64,000 nucleotides of DNA from Candidatus Arcticimaribacter forsetii. Lineage in GTDB: Bacteria; Bacteroidota; Bacteroidia; Flavobacteriales; Flavobacteriaceae. Shown here in pieces: positions 7,603 through 18,791 of the stretch; the stretch's first letter is position 1; every line of letters begins with the position of its first letter. The notes beneath the pieces were generated by a model. It saw nothing but the letters and a program-made list of their open reading frames with translations. It searched no databases and was not told the DNA's origin. A program made the translations under genes and the position numbers. Location of the stretch: positions 1,849,501 to 1,913,500 of the forward strand of contig NZ_OU342399.1 in NCBI RefSeq assembly GCF_910589745.1, read 5' to 3'.

Positions 7603-10121
7603 TACTTTTTCTTTGAAGTAGCTTTAGGCTTTGCTTTCGATTTTGGTTTGGCTTTGGCTTTTGTTTTCTTTTTAGTGGGTTTCTTAGCCTCAATTCTTTT
7701 TTTAGCCTCTTCTAGAGTTATTTTAGTTGGGTCAATATCCTTAGATAGTTCAATTTTAATTTTACCCTTTATAATATTAGATCGACCCCAACGTGCTTTC
7801 TCCACACGAATACCCTCGTCTTTCCAATCATGAATAACCTTATCAATTTCTTTTTGGATTTTTTCATCAATCAAAGTCTCAATATCTCCTGTACTTAAAT
7901 TATCAAAATCATACTTTTTATTTACATTGATGAACATTCCACTCCATTTAATAAAAGGACCAAAACGACCTGTTCCCTTAGTAACGGGTAATTCTTTATA
8001 AGTATAAATTGGAGCGTCGGCTTTCTTTTTTTCCTCAATAAGTTCTATTGCAAAATCCTGATCGACTTCCATTGGATTCATTCCTTTAGGTAATGAAACA
8101 AATAGATCACCAAATTTTACATAAGGACCAAACCTTCCATTGTTTACAGTAACTTCTTGTTCTTCATATTCTCCTAAACTTTTAGGTAATTGAAATAATT
8201 CAAGGGCAGCTTCGAACGTAATCGTATCTAATTGTTGTTCTGCCGTCAAACTAGCATAAACTGGTTTTTCTTCATCATCAGAATTTCCGATTTGTGCTAT
8301 TGGACCAAATTTCCCCAAACGAACTTTTAATTCTCTTCCAGATTTTGGATCAACACCCAGACTACGTTCTCCGGATTCGCGCTCTGCATTTTCTTGGACA
8401 AAATCTACAGTTTTATGGAAATCACCATAAAACCCTTTGATCATTTTTATCCAATCTTCATTTCCTTCTGCAATTTCATCAAAGTCTTTTTCTACTTGAG
8501 CAGTAAAACTATAATCGAGAATACTTTTAAAATTATTAACAAGGAAATCGTTTACAATCATCCCTATATCAGTAGGAACTAATTTACCTTTATCTGAACC
8601 AACCGTTTCTGTTAGAAGTTTAACCTCAACTTCATCATTATTCAATGAAAGCTGATGATAGTTACGCTCAGAGCCTTCTACTGCTCCTTTAGCAACATAG
8701 CCTCTATTCTGAACGGTTGAAATTGTAGGAGCATAAGTTGAAGGACGACCAATTCCTAATTCTTCAAGCTTCTTTACAAGGGCAGCTTCTGAATATCGGT
8801 ATGGAGGGCGAGAAAATCGCTGAGTGGAAACGAGTGATTTTAAATTAACCGCATCTCCTATATTTACATTAGGTAACATTCCTTCTGCCTCTTCTTCATC
8901 ATCATCAGTTCCTTCTAAATACACTTTAAGAAAACCTTCAAACTTAATTACTTCTCCTTTTGCTGTAAAAAGTTGACTGTGAGTAGAAGCGTCTATTTTT
9001 AATTGAGTTCGTTCAAGTTGAGCGTCACTCATCTGTGAAGCTACTGTTCTTTTCCATATTAACTCATACAATCTAATTTGATCGTAATCACCTTCAATTT
9101 TAGAAAGAGTTAAATCTGTAGGACGAATTGCTTCGTGTGCTTCTTGCGCTCCTTTACTTTTGCTTTTAAAGGTACGTGCTTGAGCGTATTCTTTTCCATA
9201 GTTAGCTTCAATTGTAGATAATGCAGCAGTTTGAGCTTCCTTTGAAAGATTTACACTATCTGTTCTCATGTAAGTGATTAATCCCGCTTCATAAAGTCGC
9301 TGTGCCATAGTCATGGTCTTACTTACAGAAAAAAATAATTTTCGTGAGGCTTCTTGTTGTAATGTTGATGTTGTAAAAGGAGCTGTAGGGCTTTTTTTGG
9401 CAGGTTTAGTTTCTTTAGAAGCAATGGAAAACTTAGCACCCACATTTTCTAATAAAAAATCTTGAACTTCATCTGGTTGATCAAAAGTTGTATTCAACTG
9501 TGTTTTAATCTCCTTTCCCCCTGAAGTTAAAAACGCGGCTTGCGTTTTATACATAGATTTTGCAGAAAATTCTTTAATCTCGCGTTCACGCTCTACAATT
9601 AGGCGAACAGAAACCGATTGAACTCTACCTGCCGAAAGACCACCTTTAACTTTTCTCCAAAGAACTGGTGATAATTCATACCCAACTAAACGATCTAAAA
9701 CTCTTCGAGCTTGTTGCGCGTTTACTAGATTATAATCAATTTCACGTGGATTTTCGATTGCCTTTAAAATGGCGTTTTTTGTAATTTCATGAAAAACAAT
9801 CCTTTTTGTATTGCTGTCATTTAATTTCAAAGTTTGAGCTAAATGCCAAGCAATTGCCTCTCCCTCTCGATCCTCATCACTTGCCAACCAAACCATCTCT
9901 GCTTTTTTGGCTAGCGACTTCAATTCAGATACAATTTTCTTTTTATCATCAGAAACGATATACTTTGGAGAAAAATCTCCATCTACATCAACTCCTAACT
10001 CTTTTGAGGGTAGGTCAGCAATATGCCCAAAACTAGAGGCTACTTTATAATCTTTCCCAAGAAACTTTTCGATAGTTTTAGCCTTAGCCGGTGATTCAAC
10101 AATTACTAAATTCTTTGCCAT
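7602..10121 (-). CDS. topA: DNA topoisomerase I
   Basis: An 839-residue type IA topoisomerase that relaxes negative supercoils. It opens with the TOPRIM domain (LVIVESPAKAKTIEKFLG, residues 5-22, then DEDREGEAIAWHLA near 82), followed by the active-site region LITYMRTDS near residue 293, whose Tyr attacks DNA. Repeats of the form GRFGPYVKFGD and GRFGPFIKWSG lie near residues 665 and 717, and the C-terminus is a Lys/Pro/Ala-rich basic tail. A well-matched Bacteroidota promoter lies 20 bases upstream, and the stop overlaps the arginase-like start. Confidence 0.97.
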   Translation of the reverse strand: MAKNLVIVESPAKAKTIEKFLGKDYKVASSFGHIADLPSKELGVDVDGDFSPKYIVSDDKKKIVSELKSLAKKAEMVWLASDEDREGEAIAWHLAQTLKLNDSNTKRIVFHEITKNAILKAIENPREIDYNLVNAQQARRVLDRLVGYELSPVLWRKVKGGLSAGRVQSVSVRLIVEREREIKEFSAKSMYKTQAAFLTSGGKEIKTQLNTTFDQPDEVQDFLLENVGAKFSIASKETKPAKKSPTAPFTTSTLQQEASRKLFFSVSKTMTMAQRLYEAGLITYMRTDSVNLSKEAQTAALSTIEANYGKEYAQARTFKSKSKGAQEAHEAIRPTDLTLSKIEGDYDQIRLYELIWKRTVASQMSDAQLERTQLKIDASTHSQLFTAKGEVIKFEGFLKVYLEGTDDDEEEAEGMLPNVNIGDAVNLKSLVSTQRFSRPPYRYSEAALVKKLEELGIGRPSTYAPTISTVQNRGYVAKGAVEGSERNYHQLSLNNDEVEVKLLTETVGSDKGKLVPTDIGMIVNDFLVNNFKSILDYSFTAQVEKDFDEIAEGNEDWIKMIKGFYGDFHKTVDFVQENAERESGERSLGVDPKSGRELKVRLGKFGPIAQIGNSDDEEKPVYASLTAEQQLDTITFEAALELFQLPKSLGEYEEQEVTVNNGRFGPYVKFGDLFVSLPKGMNPMEVDQDFAIELIEEKKKADAPIYTYKELPVTKGTGRFGPFIKWSGMFINVNKKYDFDNLSTGDIETLIDEKIQKEIDKVIHDWKDEGIRVEKARWGRSNIIKGKIKIELSKDIDPTKITLEEAKKRIEAKKPTKKKTKAKAKPKSKAKPKATSKKK

Positions 10122-10140
10122 ATTTGTACAATTCTGCTGA

Positions 10141-10172
10141 CAAAAGTAATTCGTTTTTTCTTAGGTCTCAAA
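10141..10172 (-). promoter_or_regulatory. Bacteroidota-type promoter of topA
   Basis: Read on the minus strand, a -33 TTTG (10172-10169) is followed after 20 bp by a -7 box TACTTTTG (10148-10141). This fits the known TTTG-N19-23-TAnnTTTG consensus of the Bacteroidota sigma-A. The predicted transcript start lies roughly 13 bases before the topA ATG, so the leader is very short. Confidence 0.7.
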
Positions 10173-10426
10173 CTTATAGACAAACTAAAATTCATAATCA
10201 CTAAAAAAAGACCTCAGCTACAACGCTCTATGTGATCAAAAAAAGTATAGGAAATTTATGGTTTGTTAAAGTTCAGAGAAGCTCTTTTCTTTAAATGATT
10301 TAAGATAAATAATTTATCTATATTTAATTCTTATTACAAGAAAGTCGCTTTAAAACTGAATCACCATTTCATACGATCTCAATTGATTAACAACATTATT
10401 TAATTTAAACGTACTAACAGCTAATT
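10173..10426. other. Divergent intergenic region between topA and acyl-CoA dehydrogenase
   Basis: AT-rich spacer. Apart from the topA promoter at its left end I see no coding frame, hairpin terminator or repeat, and no clean TAnnTTTG box for the plus-strand gene. Confidence 0.5.
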
Positions 10427-11635
10427 ATGAATTTTGAATACACCCAAGAAACAACAGATCTAATTGAAAGAGTCGACCAGTTCATGAAAAAACATCTTTT
10501 CCCTCATGAAAATAAGGTCAACGAGTTTTGCAAAAATAATCTTTGGGAAAATTATCCAGAAATGGAACATTGGAAAAAATTAGCTAAATCAGAAGGGTTA
10601 TGGAATCTTTTCTTACCTAAAGGCTATGGAAATTTAAGCCCTGGTCTTTCTAATCTTGAATATGCACCATTAGCAGAAAAGATGGGAAGTTTAGCTTATG
10701 CTTCAGAAGTATTTAACTGCTCTGCACCAGATACAGGCAACATGGAAACCATTGCTAAATACGGAACAGAAGAACAAAAAGAAAAGTGGCTTAAACCTTT
10801 AATGAATGGAGAAATAAGGTCTGCATTTTTAATGACTGAACCTGCTGTTGCTTCTTCAGATGCAACCAACATCGAAACATCCATAGAAAGAGATGGAGAC
10901 GAATATGTCATTAACGGAAGGAAATGGTGGTCTTCTGGAGCAATGAACCCACATTGTAAGGTATACATTATAATGGGTAAAACAGACTTTTCAGCTCCAA
11001 AACACCAACAACAAAGTATGATTTTAGTTCCAGCAAATACACCTGGAATTAAAATACTTAGACCTATGGAAGTCTTTGGTAACGTTGATTCGCCTGAAGG
11101 ACACGCCGAAATAGAATTAATCAATGTTCGAGTACCTGTAAGCAACATACTTCTTGGTGAGGGAAGGGGTTTTGAGATTGCACAAGGAAGATTGGGTCCG
11201 GGTAGAATACATCATTGCATGAGGTTAATTGGAGCAGCACAAAGAGCTTTGGATCTTATGTGTATTCGATCGAACCAACGAACTGCATTCGGAAGAAACC
11301 TAATCAAGTTTAGTAGTATTCGTCAAGAAATAGCAAAATCAGAATGTGAAATTCAACAAGCGAGACTATTGACCCTTGCAGCAGCAGATAAAATTGATCG
11401 ATTTGGAGCTAAAGAAGCTAAAAATTTAATTGCAATGATTAAAATAACTGTCCCTCAAATGGCATGTACTGTTATTGATAGAGCCATCCAAATTCATGGT
11501 GGAATGGGTGTAAGCCAAGACACCCCTCTTGCAAAATTTTATGTGTATGCCAGAACCGTTCGCCTAGCTGATGGACCCGATGAAGTACATATGTTTCAAT
11601 TGGGTAGAAATTTAGCTAAAGAGTACGAATCTTAA
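10427..11635 (+). CDS. Acyl-CoA dehydrogenase family protein (ACAD10/11-like)
   Basis: A 402-residue flavoenzyme of the acyl-CoA dehydrogenase fold: helical N-terminal domain, central beta domain with FLMTEPAVASSDATN (near residue 134), and C-terminal helical domain with QIHGGMGVSQDTPLAKFY and ADGPDEVH (near residues 355-390). GPDEVH and IHGGMG are signatures of the group that includes mammalian ACAD10/11. It would introduce the alpha-beta double bond into an acyl-CoA, passing electrons to ETF; chain length is not readable. It stands alone, with its own intergenic space on both sides. Confidence 0.88.
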   Translation: MNFEYTQETTDLIERVDQFMKKHLFPHENKVNEFCKNNLWENYPEMEHWKKLAKSEGLWNLFLPKGYGNLSPGLSNLEYAPLAEKMGSLAYASEVFNCSAPDTGNMETIAKYGTEEQKEKWLKPLMNGEIRSAFLMTEPAVASSDATNIETSIERDGDEYVINGRKWWSSGAMNPHCKVYIIMGKTDFSAPKHQQQSMILVPANTPGIKILRPMEVFGNVDSPEGHAEIELINVRVPVSNILLGEGRGFEIAQGRLGPGRIHHCMRLIGAAQRALDLMCIRSNQRTAFGRNLIKFSSIRQEIAKSECEIQQARLLTLAAADKIDRFGAKEAKNLIAMIKITVPQMACTVIDRAIQIHGGMGVSQDTPLAKFYVYARTVRLADGPDEVHMFQLGRNLAKEYES

Positions 11636-11793
11636 TTAACAGAATAATTTGTTGTAACGACTTTCGACTGAAGAAAAAAGTTTGGATTTTATTCTTTTTC
11701 TTACTTTAATAATTCAATCAAATTTAGAAGAAATCGGTCAAACCATATTTGGAATTAAAATTTTAAAGAAATTCAAGTTAGATTTCATGACAT

Positions 11794-11826
11794 TTTGTCT
11801 TGTTATGAAAAATATCCCTATTTTTG
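11794..11826 (+). promoter_or_regulatory. Bacteroidota-type promoter of miaB operon
   Basis: A -33 TTTG at 11794-11797, 21 bp spacer, and -7 TATTTTTG at 11819-11826 match the TTTG-N19-23-TAnnTTTG consensus. The start of transcription is expected near 11833, about 77 bases before miaB. Confidence 0.7.
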
Positions 11827-11909
11827 CATTGTAATTAAAACAACTACTTTCTATTCAGTAGTGATCCAAAATTGAGATACCCCAAAATAGATCTCTAAAA
11901 ATTAAAATA

Positions 11910-13406
11910 TTGAAAACCAAAACAAAAAACATAAAGGAAAAAAAAGGATTGTCTGTTACCTCCGATAAGAACCCAAACCAGTACAATGGAGAAATACTTG
12001 ATGATCAAAATTCAAGAATAAAAAATTCAAAGCAGGTCTACATAGAATCTTATGGATGTAGTATGAATTTTGCTGATAGTGAAGTTGTAGCTTCTATATT
12101 ATCTAATGAAGGCTTTCAAACTACAGCAGAAATGAAAGAGGCAGATCTGGTTTTAATCAACACCTGTTCTATTCGAGACAAAGCAGAGCAAACAGTTCGA
12201 AAACGTCTTGAAAAATTCAACGCTATTAAACGTGTCAATCCAAAAATGAAAGTTGGAGTTTTAGGATGCATGGCAGAACGATTAAAAGAAAAATTTCTGG
12301 AGGAAGAAAAGATAGTTGATATGGTAGTTGGACCAGACGCTTACAAGGATTTACCAAACTTACTTCAAGAGATTGAAAGCGGTCGAAATGCAGTTAATGT
12401 CATCCTTTCTAAAGATGAAACTTATGGGGATGTTGCTCCTGTTCGCCTCCAATCTAACGGAATCAGTGCTTTTGTGTCAATAACACGTGGATGTGATAAT
12501 ATGTGTACTTTTTGTGTTGTCCCTTTCACAAGAGGAAGAGAAAGAAGTCGTGATCCAAAAAGTATTTTAGAAGAGGTTGATGATTTAGCTGCTAATGGGT
12601 TTAAAGAAATTACACTTTTGGGACAAAATGTAGACAGTTATTTGTGGTATGGAGGCGGTTTAAAAAAGGATTTTAATAAAGCTACTGATTTACAGCAAAA
12701 AACTGCTTTAGATTTCGCTCAATTACTTTCGCTTGTTGCCAAGCAACACCCTGGAATGCGAATCCGTTTTTCTACCTCAAACCCGCAAGACTTAACCCTC
12801 GATGTAATTCACACAATGGCTAAGTTTGATAATATATGTAATCATATCCATTTGCCTGTACAATCTGGAAGCAATCGAATTTTAAAGAAAATGAATCGAT
12901 TACATACGCGTCAGGAATACTTTGAACTTATTGATAACATCAAGAAAATAATCCCGGACTGTGCTATTTCACAAGATCTAATCGCAGGATTTCCTACCGA
13001 AACTGAAGAAGATCATCAGGATACGCTAAGTTTAATGGATTACGTAAAATATCATTTTGGATTTATGTTTTCTTATTCTGAACGCCCAGGCACCATGGCA
13101 GAAAGGAAATTTGAAGATGACATAAGTGAGGATGTCAAAATAAGACGATTGCAAGAGATCATAGAAAAACAAAGAGTGCATAGTCGTTATAGAACCTCAA
13201 GCTACAAAGAGCAAACTGTATGTGTACTAATAGAACGTGAATCAAAAAAATCGAAAGAACAATGGAGCGGAAGAACTTCTCAAAATACAGTTGTTGTTTT
13301 TCCTAAAGAGAATTATAAACCAGGAGATTTTGTTGATGTAAAAATCAATGATTGTACTTCTGCAACTTTAATTGGGATTCCCTTGGGAATTTCGAAAACT
13401 ATATAA
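11910..13406 (+). CDS. miaB: tRNA-2-methylthio-N6-dimethylallyladenosine synthase MiaB
   Basis: A radical-SAM methylthiotransferase that adds the 2-methylthio group to i6A37 in tRNA. The N-terminal cluster cysteines are in [28 protein letters not shown] and [11 protein letters not shown]; the radical-SAM CxxxCxxC is in [14 protein letters not shown], and a TRAM-like domain ends the protein. The only start giving a normal N-terminus is a TTG at 11910, because no ATG occurs in frame before the first conserved Cys. At 498 residues it is slightly long because of a lysine-rich, probably disordered leader of about 40 residues. Confidence 0.94.
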   Translation: MKTKTKNIKEKKGLSVTSDKNPNQYNGEILDDQNSRIKNSKQVYIESYGCSMNFADSEVVASILSNEGFQTTAEMKEADLVLINTCSIRDKAEQTVRKRLEKFNAIKRVNPKMKVGVLGCMAERLKEKFLEEEKIVDMVVGPDAYKDLPNLLQEIESGRNAVNVILSKDETYGDVAPVRLQSNGISAFVSITRGCDNMCTFCVVPFTRGRERSRDPKSILEEVDDLAANGFKEITLLGQNVDSYLWYGGGLKKDFNKATDLQQKTALDFAQLLSLVAKQHPGMRIRFSTSNPQDLTLDVIHTMAKFDNICNHIHLPVQSGSNRILKKMNRLHTRQEYFELIDNIKKIIPDCAISQDLIAGFPTETEEDHQDTLSLMDYVKYHFGFMFSYSERPGTMAERKFEDDISEDVKIRRLQEIIEKQRVHSRYRTSSYKEQTVCVLIERESKKSKEQWSGRTSQNTVVVFPKENYKPGDFVDVKINDCTSATLIGIPLGISKTI

Positions 13407-13408
13407 TA

Positions 13409-14674
13409 ATGGAATCAATTCAGGCTATAAAACAGCGCTTTGGTATCATTGGAATGAATTCGATATTGAACCGATCGCTAGAGAAAGCTTTACGCGTAGC
13501 TGTAACAGATATTTCTGTTTTAGTAACCGGAGAAAGCGGAGTAGGAAAAGAAAATATCCCTAAAATAATACATCAATATTCTCATAGAAAACACGCAAAA
13601 TACATTGCCGTGAACTGTGGTGCTATCCCTGAAGGAACAATTGACAGTGAACTTTTTGGTCATGAAAAAGGAGCCTTTACAGGAGCTACTACAACCAGAA
13701 GTGGGTATTTTGAAGTTGCCGATGGTGGTACTATTTTTCTTGATGAAGTAGGAGAACTTCCTTTAGCAACTCAAGTTCGTCTTCTTAGAGTTTTAGAAAC
13801 TGGTGAGTTTTTAAAAGTTGGCTCTTCGAAAACTCAAAAAACGAATGTCCGAATTGTCGCAGCAACAAATGTTCAAATGCGCGACGCAATTCAAAAAGGA
13901 AAATTTAGAGAAGATTTATATTACAGACTGAGTACTGTAGAAATTAACTTACCTCCTTTAAGAGATCGAAAAGAGGATATTCCATTGTTATTTAGAAAAT
14001 TTGCTTCCGATTTTGCGCAAAAATATCACATGCCAACCCTACGTCTAAACGAAGATGCTCAACAAATTCTTGCCCAATATAACTGGAACGGTAACATTCG
14101 ACAATTAAGAAATGTAGCAGAGCAAATTTCTGTACTCGAAAAAGAACGTGAGCTAAACCCACAAATTTTACGTTCGTACCTTCCAGATATGGGAAGTCAG
14201 TTACCTGCAATAAGTCCCAAAGAAAAAGAATCAGGTGATTTTGCTTCTGAACGAGAAATACTTTATAAGGTACTTTTTGATATGAAAAATGATTTAAATG
14301 ACCTTAAAAAGCTTACATTAGAACTAATGAAACAAGAAACATCGGAAGATGTACAAGAAAAAAATCAAAGCCTAATTAAAAAAATATATGGCGAAAGTTC
14401 TAATGACAGCAACCTTCAGCCACTTAATGCACTCCCTGTAGAAAGTCAATATCAAGAAAATAAAATGGATGCAGAGGAATCCTATGATTATGCTGAGACA
14501 ATTGTTGAAGAAGAACCTTTATCTCTTCTTCAAAAAGAAATTGAAATGATTAAAACTGCGCTAGAAAGAAGTAAGGGAAAACGTAAATTAGCAGCCGAAG
14601 AACTGGGTATTTCCGAAAGAACATTATATCGAAAAATTAAACAATATGATTTAAATGATGGCTCAGAAGATTAA
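13409..14674 (+). CDS. Sigma-54 interaction-domain transcriptional activator
   Basis: About 421 residues from the ATG at 13409, three bases after the miaB stop. The AAA+ domain starts almost at once: Walker A GESGVGKE, the sigma-54 contact GAFTGA, Walker B TIFLDEVGELP, then the arginine-finger region. The C-terminus is a Fis-type helix-turn-helix (KLAAEELGISERTLYRKIKQY). There is no N-terminal receiver, GAF or PAS domain, so control must come from partners or expression level. It sits between miaB and lptE and overlaps lptE by about 20 bases. Confidence 0.92.
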   Translation: MESIQAIKQRFGIIGMNSILNRSLEKALRVAVTDISVLVTGESGVGKENIPKIIHQYSHRKHAKYIAVNCGAIPEGTIDSELFGHEKGAFTGATTTRSGYFEVADGGTIFLDEVGELPLATQVRLLRVLETGEFLKVGSSKTQKTNVRIVAATNVQMRDAIQKGKFREDLYYRLSTVEINLPPLRDRKEDIPLLFRKFASDFAQKYHMPTLRLNEDAQQILAQYNWNGNIRQLRNVAEQISVLEKERELNPQILRSYLPDMGSQLPAISPKEKESGDFASEREILYKVLFDMKNDLNDLKKLTLELMKQETSEDVQEKNQSLIKKIYGESSNDSNLQPLNALPVESQYQENKMDAEESYDYAETIVEEEPLSLLQKEIEMIKTALERSKGKRKLAAEELGISERTLYRKIKQYDLNDGSED

Positions 14675-15191
14675 AAAACACAGTTCCTTTCTTACGCTAT
14701 TGATTAGCTTGTTAACTCTTCAGGCATGTGGCATATACTCTTTCACAGGTGCTTCTATTCCTGCTGGAACAGAAACATTCCAAGTGAATTTTTTTGAAAA
14801 TAATGCCGGAAATAGACCGGGATCTATCGTTGAGCCAGGATTAGATCAGGATTTCACTTTGGCGCTTCAGGATATTTTAATTAATCAAACTAACTTGAAC
14901 TTAGCCAGCAGCAATGGCGACCTAGTATTTGAAGGTGAAATTGTAGAATACGCAATAACTCCAATGTCTGCTACTGCTCAAAATACTGCTGCTCAGAATA
15001 GGCTTACGATTACAATTAATGTTCGTTATTTCAATGTTAAAAATGAAGAAGATAATTACGAAAAACGTTTTTCATTCTTTTATGATTTTCCTGCTGAACA
15101 ACAACTTTATGACATAAAAGATATCGCTCACAATGACATTTTTGATCGTATTACTCAAGATATTTTTAACGCATCTTTAGCAAAATGGTAG
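14655..15191 (+). CDS. lptE: LPS-assembly lipoprotein LptE-like
   Basis: A 178-residue (or 177, from the second ATG at 14658) lipoprotein with lipobox LTLQAC and a Cys near residue 26, followed by GIYSFTGASIPAGTETFQV. This start is typical of the Bacteroidota LptE family, the partner of the LptD barrel that places LPS in the outer leaflet. The start overlaps the end of the sigma-54 activator gene, which supports one operon with miaB, the activator and secG. Confidence 0.85.
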   Translation: MMAQKIKKHSSFLTLLISLLTLQACGIYSFTGASIPAGTETFQVNFFENNAGNRPGSIVEPGLDQDFTLALQDILINQTNLNLASSNGDLVFEGEIVEYAITPMSATAQNTAAQNRLTITINVRYFNVKNEEDNYEKRFSFFYDFPAEQQLYDIKDIAHNDIFDRITQDIFNASLAKW

Positions 15192-15192
15192 T

Positions 15193-15939
15193 ATGATGAA
15201 TCTCAAAGAATTTTCTTCCCTTTCTGAGAACTACAATCCTTTAGACGAGCAGCAACGCCTATCTCTAGAGAAAATAACGTATCGTTACCCTTATTTTCAA
15301 GCAGCATACGCATTGTACTTAAAGTCATTAAAAGAGCAGGAAAAATTTAATTTTGATCTAATTCTCAAAAAAACAGCTGTAATAACCCCACAAAGAAACA
15401 CCCTTTACAATTGGCTCTATAATGAGTTCAAAACACCAGTTCAAGAAAAAAGCATAACGGTAGAAGAACCAAAAGAAGTTCCTAAATTGGAAGAATCTAC
15501 TCTGAATACAATTCCAGATTCCGAACCATTCGAAATAACAGAAACTATTCGAGAGTTTCAAGCGGAAGAAAAAACAGTACCTATAAATCTAACTTTTTTA
15601 GATTGGATTGAATGGACAAAGAACAACAAGCAATCCGCATTTGAAGCAACTGAAACGAAGAGTCCTTTGGAGGATAAATTTGAACTGATTGACACTTTTC
15701 TTAAAAACAATCCTAAAATACCGCCTGTATCTTCTGCAACCGGAAAAGATAATTTAGCAAAAGAAACCAAGTTTAATAAAGAAGAATTAATGACCGAAAC
15801 TTTGGCAAAAGTTTATGTCAAACAAGGGAAGTTTAAGAAAGCTTTACTCGCATACAAGATATTAAGTTTGAAATATCCAGAAAAAAACAGTTTCTTTGCA
15901 GACCAAATCAAAGCTATTAAAGATTTACAACAAAAATAA
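15193..15939 (+). CDS. Uncharacterised protein with TPR-like C-terminus
   Basis: A 248-residue protein without signal peptide. The N-terminal 60 residues are helical (KEFSSLSENYNPLDEQQRL, then a YPYFQAAYALYLKSL segment), the middle is acidic and probably disordered, and the end (LAKVYVKQGKFKKALLAYKIL) reads as one tetratricopeptide-like helix pair. Genes of this form are usual between lptE and secG in Flavobacteriia. Function is not known. It starts 1 base after lptE. Confidence 0.7.
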   Translation: MMNLKEFSSLSENYNPLDEQQRLSLEKITYRYPYFQAAYALYLKSLKEQEKFNFDLILKKTAVITPQRNTLYNWLYNEFKTPVQEKSITVEEPKEVPKLEESTLNTIPDSEPFEITETIREFQAEEKTVPINLTFLDWIEWTKNNKQSAFEATETKSPLEDKFELIDTFLKNNPKIPPVSSATGKDNLAKETKFNKEELMTETLAKVYVKQGKFKKALLAYKILSLKYPEKNSFFADQIKAIKDLQQK

Positions 15940-15948
15940 CATAATCTA

Positions 15949-16305
15949 ATGAGTACATTTTCAATTTTCATCACACTGATATTAGTCGTGTGTTTACTTC
16001 TTATACTAGTAGTAATGGTTCAAAATCCAAAAGGAGGAGGTCTTTCTTCATCTTTCGGAGGTGGAGCTCAACAAATAGGAGGAGTTCAAAAAACTGGTGA
16101 TTTCTTAGACAGAAGTACCTGGGTATTAGCAACACTATTGTTAGTCCTCATTTTACTATCGAATTTCAGCCTACCAGGGGTTAAAAATAACATTAATGAT
16201 GAATCAAAATTACTTGATTCAAACACATTAGAAGAGATTTCAACAGAGGTAATTCCAGAAGTAATTCCAGAAACACCTATTGAAGATCCAGCTATTGAAG
16301 AATAG
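15949..16305 (+). CDS. secG: Preprotein translocase subunit SecG
   Basis: A 118-residue protein with two membrane segments (about residues 5-22 and 57-74) around the SecG loop NPKGGGLSSSFGGG near residue 25-38. SecG assists SecYE during export. The C-terminal tail of about 40 residues is acidic, rich in Glu, Ile and Pro, which is common in Bacteroidota. It ends the miaB-to-secG transcript; a strong terminator follows. Confidence 0.93.
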   Translation: MSTFSIFITLILVVCLLLILVVMVQNPKGGGLSSSFGGGAQQIGGVQKTGDFLDRSTWVLATLLLVLILLSNFSLPGVKNNINDESKLLDSNTLEEISTEVIPEVIPETPIEDPAIEE

Positions 16306-16320
16306 ACAATAATACCTTTT

Positions 16321-16359
16321 AAAAAATGCCAGCTTACTGACAAGCTGGCATTTTTTTTT
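16321..16359 (+). terminator. Intrinsic terminator after secG
   Basis: TGCCAGCTT (16327-16335) pairs with AAGCTGGCA (16342-16350), extended by an A6/T9 run. It is symmetric in A and T tracts. Confidence 0.9.
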
Positions 16360-16364
16360 GCTAT

Positions 16365-16390
16365 TTATGCCATATATCTAAATGGCATAA
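16365..16390. promoter_or_regulatory. Perfect 9-bp inverted repeat upstream of groES (possible operator)
   Basis: TTATGCCAT, 8 bp, ATGGCATAA. The layout of two 9-bp arms resembles the CIRCE element of HrcA, but the sequence is different (CIRCE arms are TTAGCACTC/GAGTGCTAA). It lies 48 bases before the groES ATG and just upstream of a TAGTATTTG that resembles a -7 box with one extra base. An operator for a heat-shock regulator is inferred. Confidence 0.5.
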
Positions 16391-16437
16391 TTTATGAAAT
16401 TTAGTATTTGAAATTATTTAACATAAAATCAATTCAT

Positions 16438-16716
16438 ATGAGTACAATTAATATTAAACCTCTTGCAGACCGCGTTCTAATTGAACCTGCTGCTGCAGAA
16501 ACCAAAACCTCTTCCGGTTTATACATTCCAGACACAGCAAAAGAAAAACCTCAAAAAGGAATTGTAGTTGCTGTAGGCCCTGGAACCAAAGAAAACCCGG
16601 TTACCTTATCAGTTGGAGATACTGTTCTTTACGGTAAGTATGCAGGAACTGAGCTTCAACATGACGGAAAAGATTTCTTGATCATGAAAGAAAATGACAT
16701 TCTTGCAATTGTTTAA
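16438..16716 (+). CDS. groES: Co-chaperonin GroES
   Basis: A 92-residue protein starting [18 protein letters not shown], with the mobile loop in the [16 protein letters not shown] region and the conserved YGKYAGTEL. It caps GroEL and closes the folding chamber. An upstream in-frame start at 16408 would add ten residues not seen in the family, so the ATG at 16438 is used. groEL follows after 18 bases. Confidence 0.97.
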   Translation: MSTINIKPLADRVLIEPAAAETKTSSGLYIPDTAKEKPQKGIVVAVGPGTKENPVTLSVGDTVLYGKYAGTELQHDGKDFLIMKENDILAIV

Positions 16717-18372
<1,656 letters not shown>

Positions 18373-18390
18373 TATCATTTTATTTTTCAT

Positions 18391-18421
18391 AAAAAAAAGC
18401 GACCAAATGGTCGCTTTTTTT
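18391..18421. terminator. Bidirectional intrinsic terminator between groEL and metal cluster
   Basis: AGCGACCA (18398-18405), a two-base loop, and TGGTCGCT (18408-18415), with A-run before and T-run after. It serves the convergent groEL and HMA-protein transcripts. Confidence 0.9.
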
Positions 18422-18437
18422 ATTGATTGAAATTTAA

Positions 18438-18791
18438 TTATTCTTTCACAATCCGATCATACAAACAACACATCGGAAGATTGTTATATGTTTCATCTTT
18501 TGCTGTTGCTAATTTAGTGTCGTGACCTGAATCAGCTATTCCTTCATGAATTTTTTCTAAACTAACTTTTGATGCATCATAAATAACCGAAAACTGATGC
18601 GAAGGGATGTCCCAAGTTGCTAACTTAACTCCTTTAATACTGAACGCTTTTTTCTCAATTCGACTTTTACACATTCCACAGACTCCTGCCACTTCAAAAC
18701 TTGTTTTTTGAATATCTTTCTTTTTCTTTTGAGTGAAACTTACTAGTGGAGCAAGTGCAATCAGTAATATTATTATTTTTTTCATAATCAT
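18438..18791 (-). CDS. Secreted heavy-metal-associated (HMA) domain protein
   Basis: A 117-residue protein (115 if started at the second Met, 18785) with a signal peptide to about residue 22 and one HMA fold. The metal site is GVCGMCKSRIEKKA (CxxC near residues 38-41). An extra Met-Cys-Cys (LPMCCLYDR) near the C-terminus may add ligands. It probably carries Cu(I) or a similar soft metal in the periplasm. The start overlaps the TonB-receptor stop, so the two are co-translated. Confidence 0.85.
   Translation of the reverse strand: MIMKKIIILLIALAPLVSFTQKKKKDIQKTSFEVAGVCGMCKSRIEKKAFSIKGVKLATWDIPSHQFSVIYDASKVSLEKIHEGIADSGHDTKLATAKDETYNNLPMCCLYDRIVKE

Noticed and set aside
13352-13408. Upstream extension of the sigma-54 activator into miaB
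   Set aside because: The extra 19 residues come from the miaB 3' end in another frame; the ATG at 13409 directly after the miaB stop is the better start.
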